From the NCBI RefSeq assembly GCF_002252565.1, contig NZ_NPML01000007.1, positions 248,001 to 312,000 of the forward strand: a DNA stretch of 64,000 nt, given 5' to 3'. How positions within the stretch are numbered: the first letter of the stretch is position 1; the number at the start of each line of letters is the position of its first letter. Shown here piece by piece: positions 1 through 9,173 of this stretch. Source of the DNA: Petroclostridium xylanilyticum (GTDB lineage: Bacteria > Bacillota > Clostridia > SK-Y3). The position numbers were made by a program, and so were the translations under genes. The notes under the pieces were generated by a model. That model worked only from the letters and a program-made list of their open reading frames with translations, made no database searches and was not told where the DNA came from.

Positions 1-2191
1 CAAAATCTTGTCTTTCTGGTATTATACTATCCAGAACTGTTTCACACCATTCAAATCCGCAATCACCAAACAAGGTGGTAACATTATTGTGCATTTGGCA
101 TATCTCGCGAAAAGTTTTGAAATTAAAACACGGATCATAGATATATACATAATCATAGTTATCAAAATTACACTGATCGGTCAATGGATTAATGATGATA
201 TCCAGTAAATTTTTTTTATTAATCACGTTAAAATGAACATTAAAATATACATCATCTAATCCAATTGCTTTAAGTTCTTTTATTACCTCCTGTATACCCG
301 GCAATGTATTTACTATAATAAGGCAGCTGTTGTTATTATTTAAATGTATTGCTATATCTGCTATATTACCTTTAAATAGGTTAAGATTATTTACTACATC
401 CATACCATTTTTATCGCTTTGGGCATTACCTATTATATCACTTCTAATGTACGAATCAAATGATTTATAATATTTATACTCAATTATTTTATTGTCAGGC
501 AGCTTTATATCTTTTAAAATCAACTGTACCCTTTTAAGTCCATTGTATAAATTAATATCTAAAGAACAAGCTATGTCTACAACGTCTCCTACAATGAATT
601 GTTCTGAATAATTTGCCATGTTAAATCCTATTGCATCAACAAAATTACCGTTCTTTTCTATCACCAATTTTAAATGTTTATTGTCCCCAACGGTTCGTAT
701 ATCGACAATAACCCCATTACAAAAAGAAAATACCGGCCCGGCATTTCCCATTCCAAAAGGCTCTAATATTTCCAACTGATTTACAGTATCAAAAGTAAGA
801 TCATCAGTATCTATCTCACAGTCTATATAAATTCGCGGCACCAGGTCATCGTCACTAAGTATTTCATTTGCGTAGTTATTAATATTTTCCAAAAAAGAAG
901 GTATTTTTTCCCTCTCAATACTTAAACCCGCAGCAAGTTCATGCCCTCCAAATTTAATAAGGTAATCTTTACACTCATGTAATGCCTTAAACAGGTTAAA
1001 GCCGCTTATACTTCTACCGGAGCCTTTTCCCTCATCCCCTTCCAGGGCTATGAGTATCGAAGGTCTATAGAACCTGTCTGTTATTCTTGATGCTACTATT
1101 CCAATGACACCATGATGCCAGTCTTCACCGGATAGAACGATTACTTTCTGACGTCCTAAATCAAATTCCTGTTCTATAATTTCCAACGCTTCCTGTAAAA
1201 TGCGTGCTTCAGTCGCCTGCCTGTTTTTATTTTCCTCATTTAATTCCTGTGCAATTTCATCAGCAATAAATTCATCATCAGTTAAAAATAACTGTACCGC
1301 CCTCAGGGCACTCCCAACTCTACCTGCAGCATTAATTCGGGGGGCAATGATAAAGCCGATTGTTCCCGTACTTATTTTGTTATCTTTAACCCCGGAAACA
1401 TTTATTAATGATTTTAAACCTACATTCTTAGTAGCTGCAATTGTTTTTAGCCCCCTGCTGACAATCAGCCTGTTCTCACCAAGCAATGGCACTACATCAG
1501 CAATGGTACCCAGGCAAACAATATCACAATAATGATCCACGATTGATAAAAAATTATCTTTGCCTGCCAGCGCCTGGATAAGTTTAAAAGCAACACCTAC
1601 CCCTGCCAGTTCTTTAAAAGGATAGCTACAATCCTTTTGCTTAGGATTTAGTACAGCAGTAGCTTTTGGTATTTCCTCCTTACACTCATGGTGATCGGTT
1701 ATGATTATATCAAGACCTAGCTGAATAGCATATTCAACCTCTTCCAATGCTGTAATACCCGAATCAACAGTTACGACAAGAGATGTTCCATTTTTTCGAA
1801 TCTTTTCCAAAGCCTGCTTGTTTATACCATATCCTTCATCTATTCTATCGGGAATATAATAATCAACGCATGCACCACATTGGGACAGGTATTTTGCTAA
1901 TATTGCAGTACTTGTTACGCCGTCTACATCATAATCCCCGTAAACTGTTATTTTTTCATTTTCAGCAATTGCCTTTTTTATCCTATCAACAGCCTTCCGC
2001 ATGCCCTTCATTAAAAACGGATCATGAAGACTATTTATGTCACTTTCCAAAAACATTTTTATATCTTCCGGCTCTTGAACACCACGGTTTAAAATGACAG
2101 TTGCAGTCAAGGGAGAAACTTTAAAGGTTTTGCAAATTTCCTGTACAATATATTTATCAGGCTTGCTATATATCCATTTTTTATTGTTCAT
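1..2191 (-). CDS. recJ: Single-stranded-DNA-specific exonuclease RecJ (3' end cut by the window edge)
   Basis: RecJ degrades single-stranded DNA 5'->3' in recombination and repair. The frame is open from an ATG at 2191 (GGTGG just upstream) to base 1, about 730 codons. The N-terminal third carries DHH-phosphoesterase motifs: VYGDYDVDGVTS near residue 85 and the ITDHHE signature near residue 155, followed by NPKQKDCSYPFKELAGVGV. Further on, GHELAAGL is the DHHA1-type motif. E. coli RecJ has about 580 residues, so this is the longer Firmicute form with an extra C-terminal region. The stop codon lies outside the window. It is the last gene of a minus-strand run from mutS2, 47 bp after lepB. The family call is firm; the true length is unknown. 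Confidence 0.93.
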   Translation of the reverse strand, partial: MNNKKWIYSKPDKYIVQEICKTFKVSPLTATVILNRGVQEPEDIKMFLESDINSLHDPFLMKGMRKAVDRIKKAIAENEKITVYGDYDVDGVTSTAILAKYLSQCGACVDYYIPDRIDEGYGINKQALEKIRKNGTSLVVTVDSGITALEEVEYAIQLGLDIIITDHHECKEEIPKATAVLNPKQKDCSYPFKELAGVGVAFKLIQALAGKDNFLSIVDHYCDIVCLGTIADVVPLLGENRLIVSRGLKTIAATKNVGLKSLINVSGVKDNKISTGTIGFIIAPRINAAGRVGSALRAVQLFLTDDEFIADEIAQELNEENKNRQATEARILQEALEIIEQEFDLGRQKVIVLSGEDWHHGVIGIVASRITDRFYRPSILIALEGDEGKGSGRSISGFNLFKALHECKDYLIKFGGHELAAGLSIEREKIPSFLENINNYANEILSDDDLVPRIYIDCEIDTDDLTFDTVNQLEILEPFGMGNAGPVFSFCNGVIVDIRTVGDNKHLKLVIEKNGNFVDAIGFNMANYSEQFIVGDVVDIACSLDINLYNGLKRVQLILKDIKLPDNKIIEYKYYKSFDSYIRSDIIGNAQSDKNGMDVVNNLNLFKGNIADIAIHLNNNNSCLIIVNTLPGIQEVIKELKAIGLDDVYFNVHFNVINKKNLLDIIINPLTDQCNFDNYDYVYIYDPCFNFKTFREICQMHNNVTTLFGDCGFEWCETVLDSIIPERQDF

Positions 2192-2238
2192 TTTTTCCAC
2201 CCAATACTTTTATAGTTCATAGTTCATGGTTCATCATT

Positions 2239-2754
2239 TTACTTCAATGCTCCAAATTTATAAACCGCTTTACCTATTATCATATCCCTGGTAATATACT
2301 TTTTTTCCCATTTCCTGCAATCATAAGAGTGGTTTCTATTATCCCCCATAACAAAATATCCGTCTTGAGGGACAGTATATGGACCAAAATCTTCCTTCAT
2401 TTTCTCATAGACATAGGGTTCCATATACAGCTTTCCATTAATATAAAGTTTCCCATCTTTGATAAGAATTGTCTCTCCTCCCATACCAACAACCCTTTTC
2501 ACCAACTGTACATTTTTTTCATTGGGAGACCTGAATACAACGATGTCTCCTCTTTTAACCGGCTGAAACCAGTAGCTGAATTTTAGAATAATAATCTTAT
2601 CTTTTATTTGAATAGTAGGTATCATAGAGCCGGTAGGGACAATGGAAAGATTAAAAATAAAAAAACGAATAAACAGTGCAATACCTACATATATAATAAT
2701 CGTTTTTATCCAATCCCACGCTTCTTTTACTATAACCTGCCTACTGATCTGCAT
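2239..2754 (-). CDS. lepB: Signal peptidase I
   Basis: This membrane-bound serine/lysine peptidase (family S26) removes signal peptides from Sec-exported proteins. The 171-residue protein has one N-terminal membrane segment (residues ~13-35, rich in I, F and V). The catalytic serine is in TGSMIPTI (near residue 42) and the general-base lysine in LVKRVVGMGGE (near residue 86). The conserved GDNRNHSYDCRKW box follows near residue 137. The length is normal for the short Gram-positive SipS type. The ATG at 2754 follows AGAGGT at a workable distance. It lies between the SLH-domain gene and recJ. Confidence 0.95.
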   Translation of the reverse strand: MQISRQVIVKEAWDWIKTIIIYVGIALFIRFFIFNLSIVPTGSMIPTIQIKDKIIILKFSYWFQPVKRGDIVVFRSPNEKNVQLVKRVVGMGGETILIKDGKLYINGKLYMEPYVYEKMKEDFGPYTVPQDGYFVMGDNRNHSYDCRKWEKKYITRDMIIGKAVYKFGALK

Positions 2755-2877
2755 TTATTTTACCTCTTCTCTTATATATAATTTAAAGGCTACAGCAATC
2801 TATAAAATTAGTTTATCCCTCTAGCCATAAGGTTGGACATAAAAAAATTATAGCATTTACATGTGGTATCTTCAACC

Positions 2878-4665
2878 TTAAAATAATAATTTTGAAATAC
2901 TTTCAAACAGCGGCCACAAGTTCAAATAATGCGGCTGCTCCTGCTGCTGTGAATCTTCAAAATCCGGCACTATACCTAAACGCCATACGGAAATTCCATT
3001 AATTCCAAATATTTTTGCCATTCGTATTTTTGCCTCTACACTCCTGTAATCCTCGTACCAGATCACTTTTTTCACTCCTGTATTGGGGTCAGTAAATGTA
3101 AAGGTTGGTGACTGCATGGTGTTTGAATATTTAAACTGTTTGTCTTTTATGCTTCCATCTGTCATCCTGTCTTTTAGAATCTGGTAGGAAGAAAGGGTAT
3201 AAGGCACGGTATTTTCCAACTTTCCATCTTTAAAATTCCACTGGGCGGTACCAAAGTTTATTTGAAGTACCAATTTATCCCTAGGGATACCCGTTTGCGG
3301 ATCAACAGCATATTTTAAAGCATAATAAATATCTTTTATAGGTGCAAGAGGAGTCGGCGTTTCAGAGGTAAAGTAACTTATTTCTTCTTCCCTTAACTTT
3401 TTAGGCTCATAGTCATGGGCCATTAAAATTACTTTATCAGCAATTTCTCCAATTGACTTAAAATCATATCCATCATAAAATACTTGCTCCGGCTGCCTTT
3501 TCGGGTTGACACTTACTATCAGCTCTTTATCTTTTTTGTCTAATTCCTGTTTAAGCTCAGATAAGAAATCAACAAATCTTTTTTTATCTTCTCCTGAATC
3601 CTTTAGAGCTTCAAAATCAACAACTACACCATCAAAATTAAGCGTAACGCCATCTTTTTGCATATTATTAACCAAATTAATGATACTCTCCTTAACATTT
3701 TGAATAGATTGATGGTTGCTTAGCAAAAGGGAAATTAATCCAATATTTTCATTATTTATGTTAACCTTATTCTCATTGGTAGCAAATACCATAATATACT
3801 TTTTTAAACGGTTCTTTTCAGCTTCTGCTATAGGCTCTTCAAATGCTTCAGGAATCCAAAAATCTTTATTAGTCTGGAAGTTTGTTGCCAGTTCCACCAG
3901 TCCGGTTTTAGCATTATACTCCAGCCTGCTCCAACCAAAACTAACGGTATCAAATACATTCATCTTATTGATTTGAGGATATGCCTTGATAGCATAAAAC
4001 CCATTCAGGCTCTGTATTTTATGATTTAATACATTATACATTCTTACGAGCATTGCAGCAGCTTCCTGTCTAAGAGCATTACCCTGCGGCGCAAAAGAAT
4101 GTGCATTTTTACCTGTAATAATACCAAAATCCTTTGCTACCGCAATATAACCTTTATATGATTGCACATCTTTAAATTGAATAATTTCCGGTTCTGCACC
4201 CAGAAGCTGTGCAAGGTAGTCGTATTGTAATGCTCTTACAATCATTACTGCCATTTCTTCACGGGTAATATCTTTGCCCGGTTCAAATTTATTTCCTAAA
4301 TATTCTTCTGCAACGATAATTGAATTTTTAAGGCCGGCATTCACATACGGATAGTACCAGTCCGTCAATTTTACATCACTAAATACATCTGATCTTTCCT
4401 GGTTATTTATATCTATACCTAAAATTCTGACCAAAAAAGTTAAAAATTCCGCACGGGTTATATGATCATCATATCCAAATATGCCGTTTCCTTTGCCGTT
4501 GGTAATATTTAGCTCTTTTAATTTATAAATATATTCTTTTGCCCAGCTGTCCCGTGGAACATCAATAAACTCTTCAGAGTTTTCCGGCTGTGCAAAGGTG
4601 TTGGATGCAAATGGCATTGTCAATAGCATGGATAATACAATTAACATTACTAAATATTTTTTCAT
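2878..4665 (-). CDS. Secreted S-layer-homology protein with a glycoside hydrolase family 18-like domain
   Basis: A signal peptide (MKKYLVMLIVLSMLLTMPFA) is followed by about three SLH repeats (residues ~30-215, e.g. ITRAEFLTFLVRILG and ITREEMAVMIVRAL) that tether proteins to the cell wall. The C-terminal ~370 residues resemble GH18 hydrolases: LNFDGVVVDFEAL has the D..xDxE-type catalytic strand with a likely acid Glu, and the end reads AKIFGINGISVWRLG, a typical last-strand motif. I infer a surface hydrolase acting on chitin-like or peptidoglycan glycans, akin to YaaH/SleL-type proteins. I start at the ATG at 4665 because GGAGGAG lies 8 nt upstream; the longer frame begins at a TTG overlapping that site. 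Substrate is not predictable from sequence. Confidence 0.82.
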   Translation of the reverse strand: MKKYLVMLIVLSMLLTMPFASNTFAQPENSEEFIDVPRDSWAKEYIYKLKELNITNGKGNGIFGYDDHITRAEFLTFLVRILGIDINNQERSDVFSDVKLTDWYYPYVNAGLKNSIIVAEEYLGNKFEPGKDITREEMAVMIVRALQYDYLAQLLGAEPEIIQFKDVQSYKGYIAVAKDFGIITGKNAHSFAPQGNALRQEAAAMLVRMYNVLNHKIQSLNGFYAIKAYPQINKMNVFDTVSFGWSRLEYNAKTGLVELATNFQTNKDFWIPEAFEEPIAEAEKNRLKKYIMVFATNENKVNINNENIGLISLLLSNHQSIQNVKESIINLVNNMQKDGVTLNFDGVVVDFEALKDSGEDKKRFVDFLSELKQELDKKDKELIVSVNPKRQPEQVFYDGYDFKSIGEIADKVILMAHDYEPKKLREEEISYFTSETPTPLAPIKDIYYALKYAVDPQTGIPRDKLVLQINFGTAQWNFKDGKLENTVPYTLSSYQILKDRMTDGSIKDKQFKYSNTMQSPTFTFTDPNTGVKKVIWYEDYRSVEAKIRMAKIFGINGISVWRLGIVPDFEDSQQQEQPHYLNLWPLFESISKLLF

Positions 4666-4685
4666 ACGTAACTCCTCCAAGTTCG

Positions 4686-7067
4686 TTATTTCAATTCTAC
4701 TATGGTAACCCCTGTCTCACCTTCTCCATATTTCCCCAGGCGGAAAGATTTTACATGGCTGTGTGTCTTCAACATATTGTGAATACCGTTTCTCAATGCC
4801 CCCGTACCTTTTCCGTGAATAATAGTTACCTGTTGCAGTCCGGCTAAAGCAGCGTCATCCAGATACTTATCCGTATTTAACAATGCTTCATCCAATGTTT
4901 GACCTCTCAAATCCAACTCAGTCGAAATATGTGCAGATTTAGCAATACTAATCTTCCCCGCACCCGTACTGCTCACCATTTGGTCTTTACTATCTTCTAT
5001 CAGCCTTAAATTAGATACATGCACATTTATTTTCATGATACCTACCTGCACCTGTGCCTCTCCATTTTCGTCAGGGATTGAAATAATATTTCCTTTCTGG
5101 TTTAAAGTAGTAATCAGCACGGAATCTCCAGGCTTAAGATTTTTAGGTGGGCTTGAATATTTATTTTTTGGAAGAATGGATTGAGCTAGAGAATCATCGA
5201 TTTGATCAAGCTTGCTTCGCAGTTTCATTCTTGCCTGCTCAATCGCCTTATTCCTTTCTTTCTCCTCTGTTTCTTCTTGTATTTTCCTTATTTCCCTAAT
5301 TATTTCTTCTGCATCTATTTTTGCCTGTTGTATAATTTTTCGAGCTTCCCGGCGGGCTTCCTCCAGCATCTTTTCTTTTTGTGCATGTAATTTTTCCTTT
5401 TGCCTTATCAGTTCATCTTTTAGGGCCTCTGCTTCCTGCTTGTAAAGTATGGCCTTTTCTTTTTCCCGTTCAGCCATCTGTCTGTTTTTCTCAAGGTTTG
5501 AAATGATGTCCTCAAATTTGACATCTTCCTGGGAAATAAACTCCTTTGCCCTTTCAATAATGTTTTGGTCCAGCCCTAATCTGCTTGATATTGCAAAAGC
5601 ATTGCTTTTTCCCGGAACCCCGATTAACAGCCGGTAAGTCGGTCTTAAAGTATCTACGTCAAACTCACAGGCTGCATTTTCCACCCCTTTGGTAGATAAA
5701 GCAAACAGTTTTAGTTCACTGTAATGGGTGGTAGCTGCTGTCCTGGCACCTATCTGGTAAAGGTATTCCAATATTGACATTGCAAGAGCAGCACCTTCTA
5801 CTGGGTCTGTTCCTGCTCCCAATTCATCAAATAATACCAAAGACTCATCATCTACTTCTTGCAGTATTTTTACAATGTTAGTCATATGTGATGAAAAAGT
5901 ACTTAAGCTCTGTTCAATACTCTGCTCATCTCCAATATCTGCAAACACTTTTTTAAATACGGCCAATTCCGTCCCATCGCTGGCCGGAACATGCAAACCG
6001 GACTGGGCCATCAAAGTGAATAACCCTATGGTCTTTAGGGTGACTGTTTTTCCACCGGTGTTTGGCCCGGTAATTACCAGCGTATTAAAATCTTTTCCCA
6101 AATAAATGTCTGTAGCAACGACCGCTTTTTGGTCCAACAAAGGATGTCTGGCCTTCTTGATATCAATATATCTTTGATCATTGATTTTGGGTTCAACAGC
6201 ATTCCACTCCAGGCTTAACTTAGCCTTTGCAAATATAAAATCCAGCGCTGTAATGATTTTTACATTATTTTTTATACCTTCAGCACATTCTTTTATCATA
6301 TAAGTTAGTTCTGATAAAATCCGTTCAATCTCATTTTTTTCTTTTATCTTTAATTGACGAAGTTCGTTATTTGCTTCTACAACAGCTATAGGTTCAATAA
6401 ACAGGGTAGCACCACTGGCCGATGAATCATGGACAAGGCCTGCTATATCTCCTTTATGTTCTGATTTAACAGGGACCACATACCTATCTCCTCGCACTGT
6501 AATAATAGGTTCTTGCAAATATTTTTGATACCTGGGAGAATGAATAATATCATTTAATATATCTTTTACTTTATTATTTACATTTCGAATGTGCCGTCTT
6601 ATATTACTTAATTCGGGACTTGCATTGTCCGAAATTTCATCCTCACTTATGATAGAGGTGGTAATGGCATCTTCCACCTTTTTATATATTTGCAATTCCT
6701 CAATCAAAGCGTCTAAGATAGGGTACACCTGTTCCCTCCGGTCTTCACCAGCGTACCTTTTCATATTACGTGAAATTCTTAAGGAATGGGCAATTTCCAG
6801 CAGTTCCTTAGGACTTAGAACTGCCCCAATTTCAGCTCTTTTTAATGAACCCCTGATATCACTTAAGCCATCAATAGGTGGACTCCCTTTCCGTATAACC
6901 ATACTTACGGCTTCACTTGTTTCTTTTTGCAAATGAATGACTTGATGAATATCTGTTACCGGACAAAGATTTAATGCTATTTCTTTGCTCAGAACAGAAG
7001 TTGTGAAGCCGGCTAATTTGTCTAATATTTTATTATACTCTAAAACTTTTAAAACTTTTTGATTCAT
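4686..7067 (-). CDS. mutS2: Endonuclease MutS2 (MutS family ATPase with Smr nuclease domain)
   Basis: MutS2 is a MutS-like ATPase without the mismatch-recognition domain. It acts on branched DNA and, in Bacillus, on collided ribosomes. The 793 residues match the family. Walker A is TGPNTGGKTVTLKT (near residue 335) and Walker B LVLFDELGAGTDP (near 415). A long charged coiled coil covers ~520-620, and the C-terminal Smr domain has LDLRGQTLDEAL and HGKGTGALRNGI (residues ~720-793). The ATG at 7067 follows GAGGT. It is the first gene of the minus-strand group and lies 20 bp before the SLH-protein gene. Confidence 0.96.
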   Translation of the reverse strand: MNQKVLKVLEYNKILDKLAGFTTSVLSKEIALNLCPVTDIHQVIHLQKETSEAVSMVIRKGSPPIDGLSDIRGSLKRAEIGAVLSPKELLEIAHSLRISRNMKRYAGEDRREQVYPILDALIEELQIYKKVEDAITTSIISEDEISDNASPELSNIRRHIRNVNNKVKDILNDIIHSPRYQKYLQEPIITVRGDRYVVPVKSEHKGDIAGLVHDSSASGATLFIEPIAVVEANNELRQLKIKEKNEIERILSELTYMIKECAEGIKNNVKIITALDFIFAKAKLSLEWNAVEPKINDQRYIDIKKARHPLLDQKAVVATDIYLGKDFNTLVITGPNTGGKTVTLKTIGLFTLMAQSGLHVPASDGTELAVFKKVFADIGDEQSIEQSLSTFSSHMTNIVKILQEVDDESLVLFDELGAGTDPVEGAALAMSILEYLYQIGARTAATTHYSELKLFALSTKGVENAACEFDVDTLRPTYRLLIGVPGKSNAFAISSRLGLDQNIIERAKEFISQEDVKFEDIISNLEKNRQMAEREKEKAILYKQEAEALKDELIRQKEKLHAQKEKMLEEARREARKIIQQAKIDAEEIIREIRKIQEETEEKERNKAIEQARMKLRSKLDQIDDSLAQSILPKNKYSSPPKNLKPGDSVLITTLNQKGNIISIPDENGEAQVQVGIMKINVHVSNLRLIEDSKDQMVSSTGAGKISIAKSAHISTELDLRGQTLDEALLNTDKYLDDAALAGLQQVTIIHGKGTGALRNGIHNMLKTHSHVKSFRLGKYGEGETGVTIVELK

Positions 7068-7103
7068 TCTTATACCTCATTCTAATAGTAATCAACTTTA
7101 TTT

Positions 7104-7112
7104 ATTATAACA
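7104..7112 (-). promoter_or_regulatory. Extended -10 promoter element upstream of mutS2
   Basis: The minus strand reads TGTTATAAT, an extended -10 (TGnTATAAT), about 37 nt upstream of the mutS2 ATG. No good -35 box lies 17 nt upstream, as tolerated for extended -10 promoters. Confidence 0.45.
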
Positions 7113-7153
7113 TATTTATTGTAAAAACACCTAATTTAAGATATAATTTAATA

Positions 7154-7412
7154 TTATATCGATAACCAATATTAAAGTTAAAAATAAATTAATGTAGTTA
7201 TCGATGAAATTAACCAATTTTAATATCTATATAAGTATTACTAAGTACTTTACATTGTCTATTTTAGTTCACAGTTCATGGTTCACAGGATTTTCTTGGC
7301 TAATTTCTGTGAACTGAGAACTGTGAACCGTGAACAAAATAACAATAATGTAACATACTTAGTGTTATATATATAAATATTTAATTTTAAAGTTGGTTAA
7401 TTGTAACAGTAA
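7154..7412. repeat. AT-rich foldback element, copy 1 (long version)
   Basis: It begins TTATATCGATAACCAATATT and carries ATCGATAAC/GTTATCGAT inverted arms (9 bp). A larger foldback follows, from AAATTAACCAATTTTAA to TTAAAGTTGGTTAATT. Its arms continue inward as an imperfect inverted repeat (TACTAAGTACTTTACATT against the reverse complement of AATGTAACATACTTAGTG) to a GTTCACA-type array at the tip (7263-7335). The same unit, without the long stem extension, occurs at 50395-50508. It fills the divergent mutS2/HAD gap. Confidence 0.8.
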
Positions 7413-7457
7413 TGCAAAATATTTATTGCGTTCCATATAAAAAGGGGAGAAGTTACC

Positions 7458-8111
7458 TTGCTAAAACATGTAATATTTGATTTTGACGGTACTCTTATTG
7501 ATACAAATGAATTAATTATTAACGCACTGTATGAAACCGTAAGAAATATCTTGAACCGTGAAATTAGCCGGCATGATTTGCTTGCTGTATTAGGGAAGTA
7601 TTTGGATGACCAGATGAAATATTTTAGTATAGAAAAGTATGAAGAAATGATGTTGTATTATAAAAATTATTATAGCATGCATCAAGATACTATGGTAAAA
7701 AAGTTTGAAGGAATTGATGAGCTTTTAAAGAAGTTAAAATCTCTGGGATGTAAAATAGCAATTACCTCAGCAAAGGGACGTAACGGTATCCTCCATGGAT
7801 TAGAATTATTTAACTTAAAACAGTACATTGACTTCATAGTAAGTGCTTATGACGTAGAAAATAAAAAACCTCACCCCGAGTGTATCTATAAGGCATTAGA
7901 ATATTTTAAATGTCAAAAGGAAGATATAATTATTATCGGCGATAGTCCTTATGATATCCTGTGCGGTATTAATGCAGGAATTAAAACTGCACTGGTGTCT
8001 TGGACAATTTTCCCTAAAGAGAAATTTGAGGGGATTGTACCTGATTATATAATTGACAAACCTTCTGATATTATTAATATTGTTCAAAGTCAGGCAGCTC
8101 AATATCAGTAA
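7458..8111 (+). CDS. HAD-superfamily hydrolase, PpaX/Gph-like phosphatase
   Basis: The 217-residue protein has the HAD motifs in order: DFDGTLIDTN at residues 7-16 (nucleophile Asp), ITSAKG near 100 (motif II), KPHPE near 137 (motif III Lys) and IIGDSPYDILCG near 155 (motif IV acids). A helical cap is inserted between motifs I and II. Relatives include pyrophosphatase PpaX and phosphoglycolate phosphatase; which substrate applies cannot be told. The start is a TTG at 7458 preceded by GGGGAG 8 nt upstream; no in-frame ATG fits. It is a single gene converging on the minus-strand gene at 8204. Confidence 0.82.
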   Translation: MLKHVIFDFDGTLIDTNELIINALYETVRNILNREISRHDLLAVLGKYLDDQMKYFSIEKYEEMMLYYKNYYSMHQDTMVKKFEGIDELLKKLKSLGCKIAITSAKGRNGILHGLELFNLKQYIDFIVSAYDVENKKPHPECIYKALEYFKCQKEDIIIIGDSPYDILCGINAGIKTALVSWTIFPKEKFEGIVPDYIIDKPSDIINIVQSQAAQYQ

Positions 8112-8117
8112 AAAAAA

Positions 8118-8198
8118 GATTGAGATTAAGATTGAGATTAACGATTTATATTCTTTTTGCTTAATCCCGATCTTAATCTTAATCTTAACCTCAACCTC
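8118..8198. terminator. Hexamer-repeat inverted repeat between convergent genes
   Basis: The left arm is built from GATTGA/GATTAA hexamers and the right arm from the complementary TCTTAA/CTCAAC units, with a short AT loop between. The fold would be a ~24-bp imperfect stem. It sits exactly between the convergent genes ending at 8111 and 8204, so a bidirectional transcription stop is likely. Confidence 0.55.
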
Positions 8199-8203
8199 AA
8201 AAA

Positions 8204-8533
8204 TCAAATTACTCCAATCATATCTTCCAATACATTGTTTAATGTCACTGGCGTAACAGTGTAATAAACCAACTTATCTATCAATTCCTTTGTCTTGCTC
8301 TCGCAGCAATAAATATTATCTATCAGCTTGTTTTCTATATATATATTATTGTTTACACCTAACTCCTTTTTTATTATTTCTACACCGTAGCTTTTTCCAT
8401 GAAAATTCTGTTCCTCATCTATTAATTCGCTTTCTATGATATAGTACTCAAGATAGAGTTCTTTTAAATCTACCGGTAAGAATGTGCCATCATTATTTAT
8501 ATTTACTGCAGCCTGAAGTTTTTTATTTAACAT
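8204..8533 (-). CDS. Conserved small clostridial protein (DUF6514-like)
   Basis: The product has about 109 residues if started at the ATG at 8533, which has AGGAGGGG upstream; the longer frame to 8596 lacks such a site. Visible features are LYLEYYIIESE in the first half, YGVEIIKKE in the middle and a C-terminal block KTKELIDKLVYYTVTPVTL followed by NVLEDMIG. This pattern is what I recall for the DUF6514 family of Clostridia, but no function is known. It is soluble, acidic and without membrane segments. It is a single gene converging on the HAD phosphatase. Confidence 0.6.
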   Translation of the reverse strand: MLNKKLQAAVNINNDGTFLPVDLKELYLEYYIIESELIDEEQNFHGKSYGVEIIKKELGVNNNIYIENKLIDNIYCCESKTKELIDKLVYYTVTPVTLNNVLEDMIGVI

Positions 8534-8876
8534 TAAAAACACCCCTCCTGAAAATTTTATATATACCTGATATGCTGCCAGGTATTGTCTTATCATGCCT
8601 TATTATATAAGAGGATAAACATTTTTTCTAGAAAAAAATATCGCAACTTTCAGTCAAATTCGGCATTTGATGACACTCTGCCGATAGATTAAACAATGAT
8701 TTTGTCGTATATTGTTATTTAGAAATGGAATATGTAAATAAAAAATTTGTACAACCACTATTTTCATACTACACTATGAAAATTTGGAAATCTTTTATGC
8801 TTGAAGATACCATCTGCTTTATGTTAACATATAGGGAGGCATTAGCGTTTGTTTTATAAAATGAAGGAGGGATATA
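8534..8876. other. Intergenic stretch with no recognisable gene
   Basis: AT-rich. The only structure I see is a weak inverted pair TCGGCA (8660) / TGCCGA (8679) and a TTTTGTCGTATA string (8700-8711) that faintly resembles a Spo0A box (TTTGTCRAA). No convincing promoter was found, although divergent genes start on both sides. Confidence 0.4.
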
Positions 8877-9137
8877 ATGAATAGTACTATCAAAAAAATA
8901 GTTACATCAATAAACAGTATAGGCAGCCTGTCAAGAAAAATAATAATACATGGGGTGCAGTTTGCTACCGGTTTGCTCACCATTGCCCTTGTTTTGTATT
9001 TTATAAATAACAGCCTCTATAATTTCGACTATAATATAGCTTTTATCACCTTCTCCATAGCAAAAACCGGCCTGACTATTTTTGCTGAAGCGGTTATAGG
9101 CGGCCTGGTAGTTGATCATTTTGTAAAAAAAATATAG
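8877..9137 (+). CDS. Small two-helix membrane protein of unknown function
   Basis: The 86-residue protein starts at an ATG with GAAGGAGGG 6 nt upstream, a strong site supporting real translation. It has a basic, Ser-rich N-terminus (MNSTIKKIVTSIN...), a hydrophobic segment at ~28-48 (FATGLLTIALVLYFI) and a second at ~55-80 (IAFITFSIAKTGLTIFAEAV), ending VDHFVKKI. I do not recognise the family. It is monocistronic, followed at once by a strong terminator. A role at the membrane is all that can be said. Confidence 0.68.
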   Translation: MNSTIKKIVTSINSIGSLSRKIIIHGVQFATGLLTIALVLYFINNSLYNFDYNIAFITFSIAKTGLTIFAEAVIGGLVVDHFVKKI

Positions 9138-9169
9138 CGATACACGCTGAAGTATCGCTATACTTTTTT
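9133..9169. terminator. Bidirectional intrinsic terminator
   Basis: TATAGCGATAC pairs perfectly with GTATCGCTATA (11 bp, 8-nt loop). A T run follows on both strands. It separates the small membrane protein gene from the end of secF. Confidence 0.9.
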
Positions 9170-9173
9170 ATAA

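Noticed and set aside
1200-2097. Plus-strand open frames inside the recJ region
   Set aside because: The minus strand encodes uninterrupted RecJ motifs; the plus frames have no ribosome binding sites or family features.
8700-8711. Spo0A box upstream of the small membrane protein gene
   Set aside because: TTTTGTCGTATA deviates from TTTGTCRAA and no promoter is seen around it.
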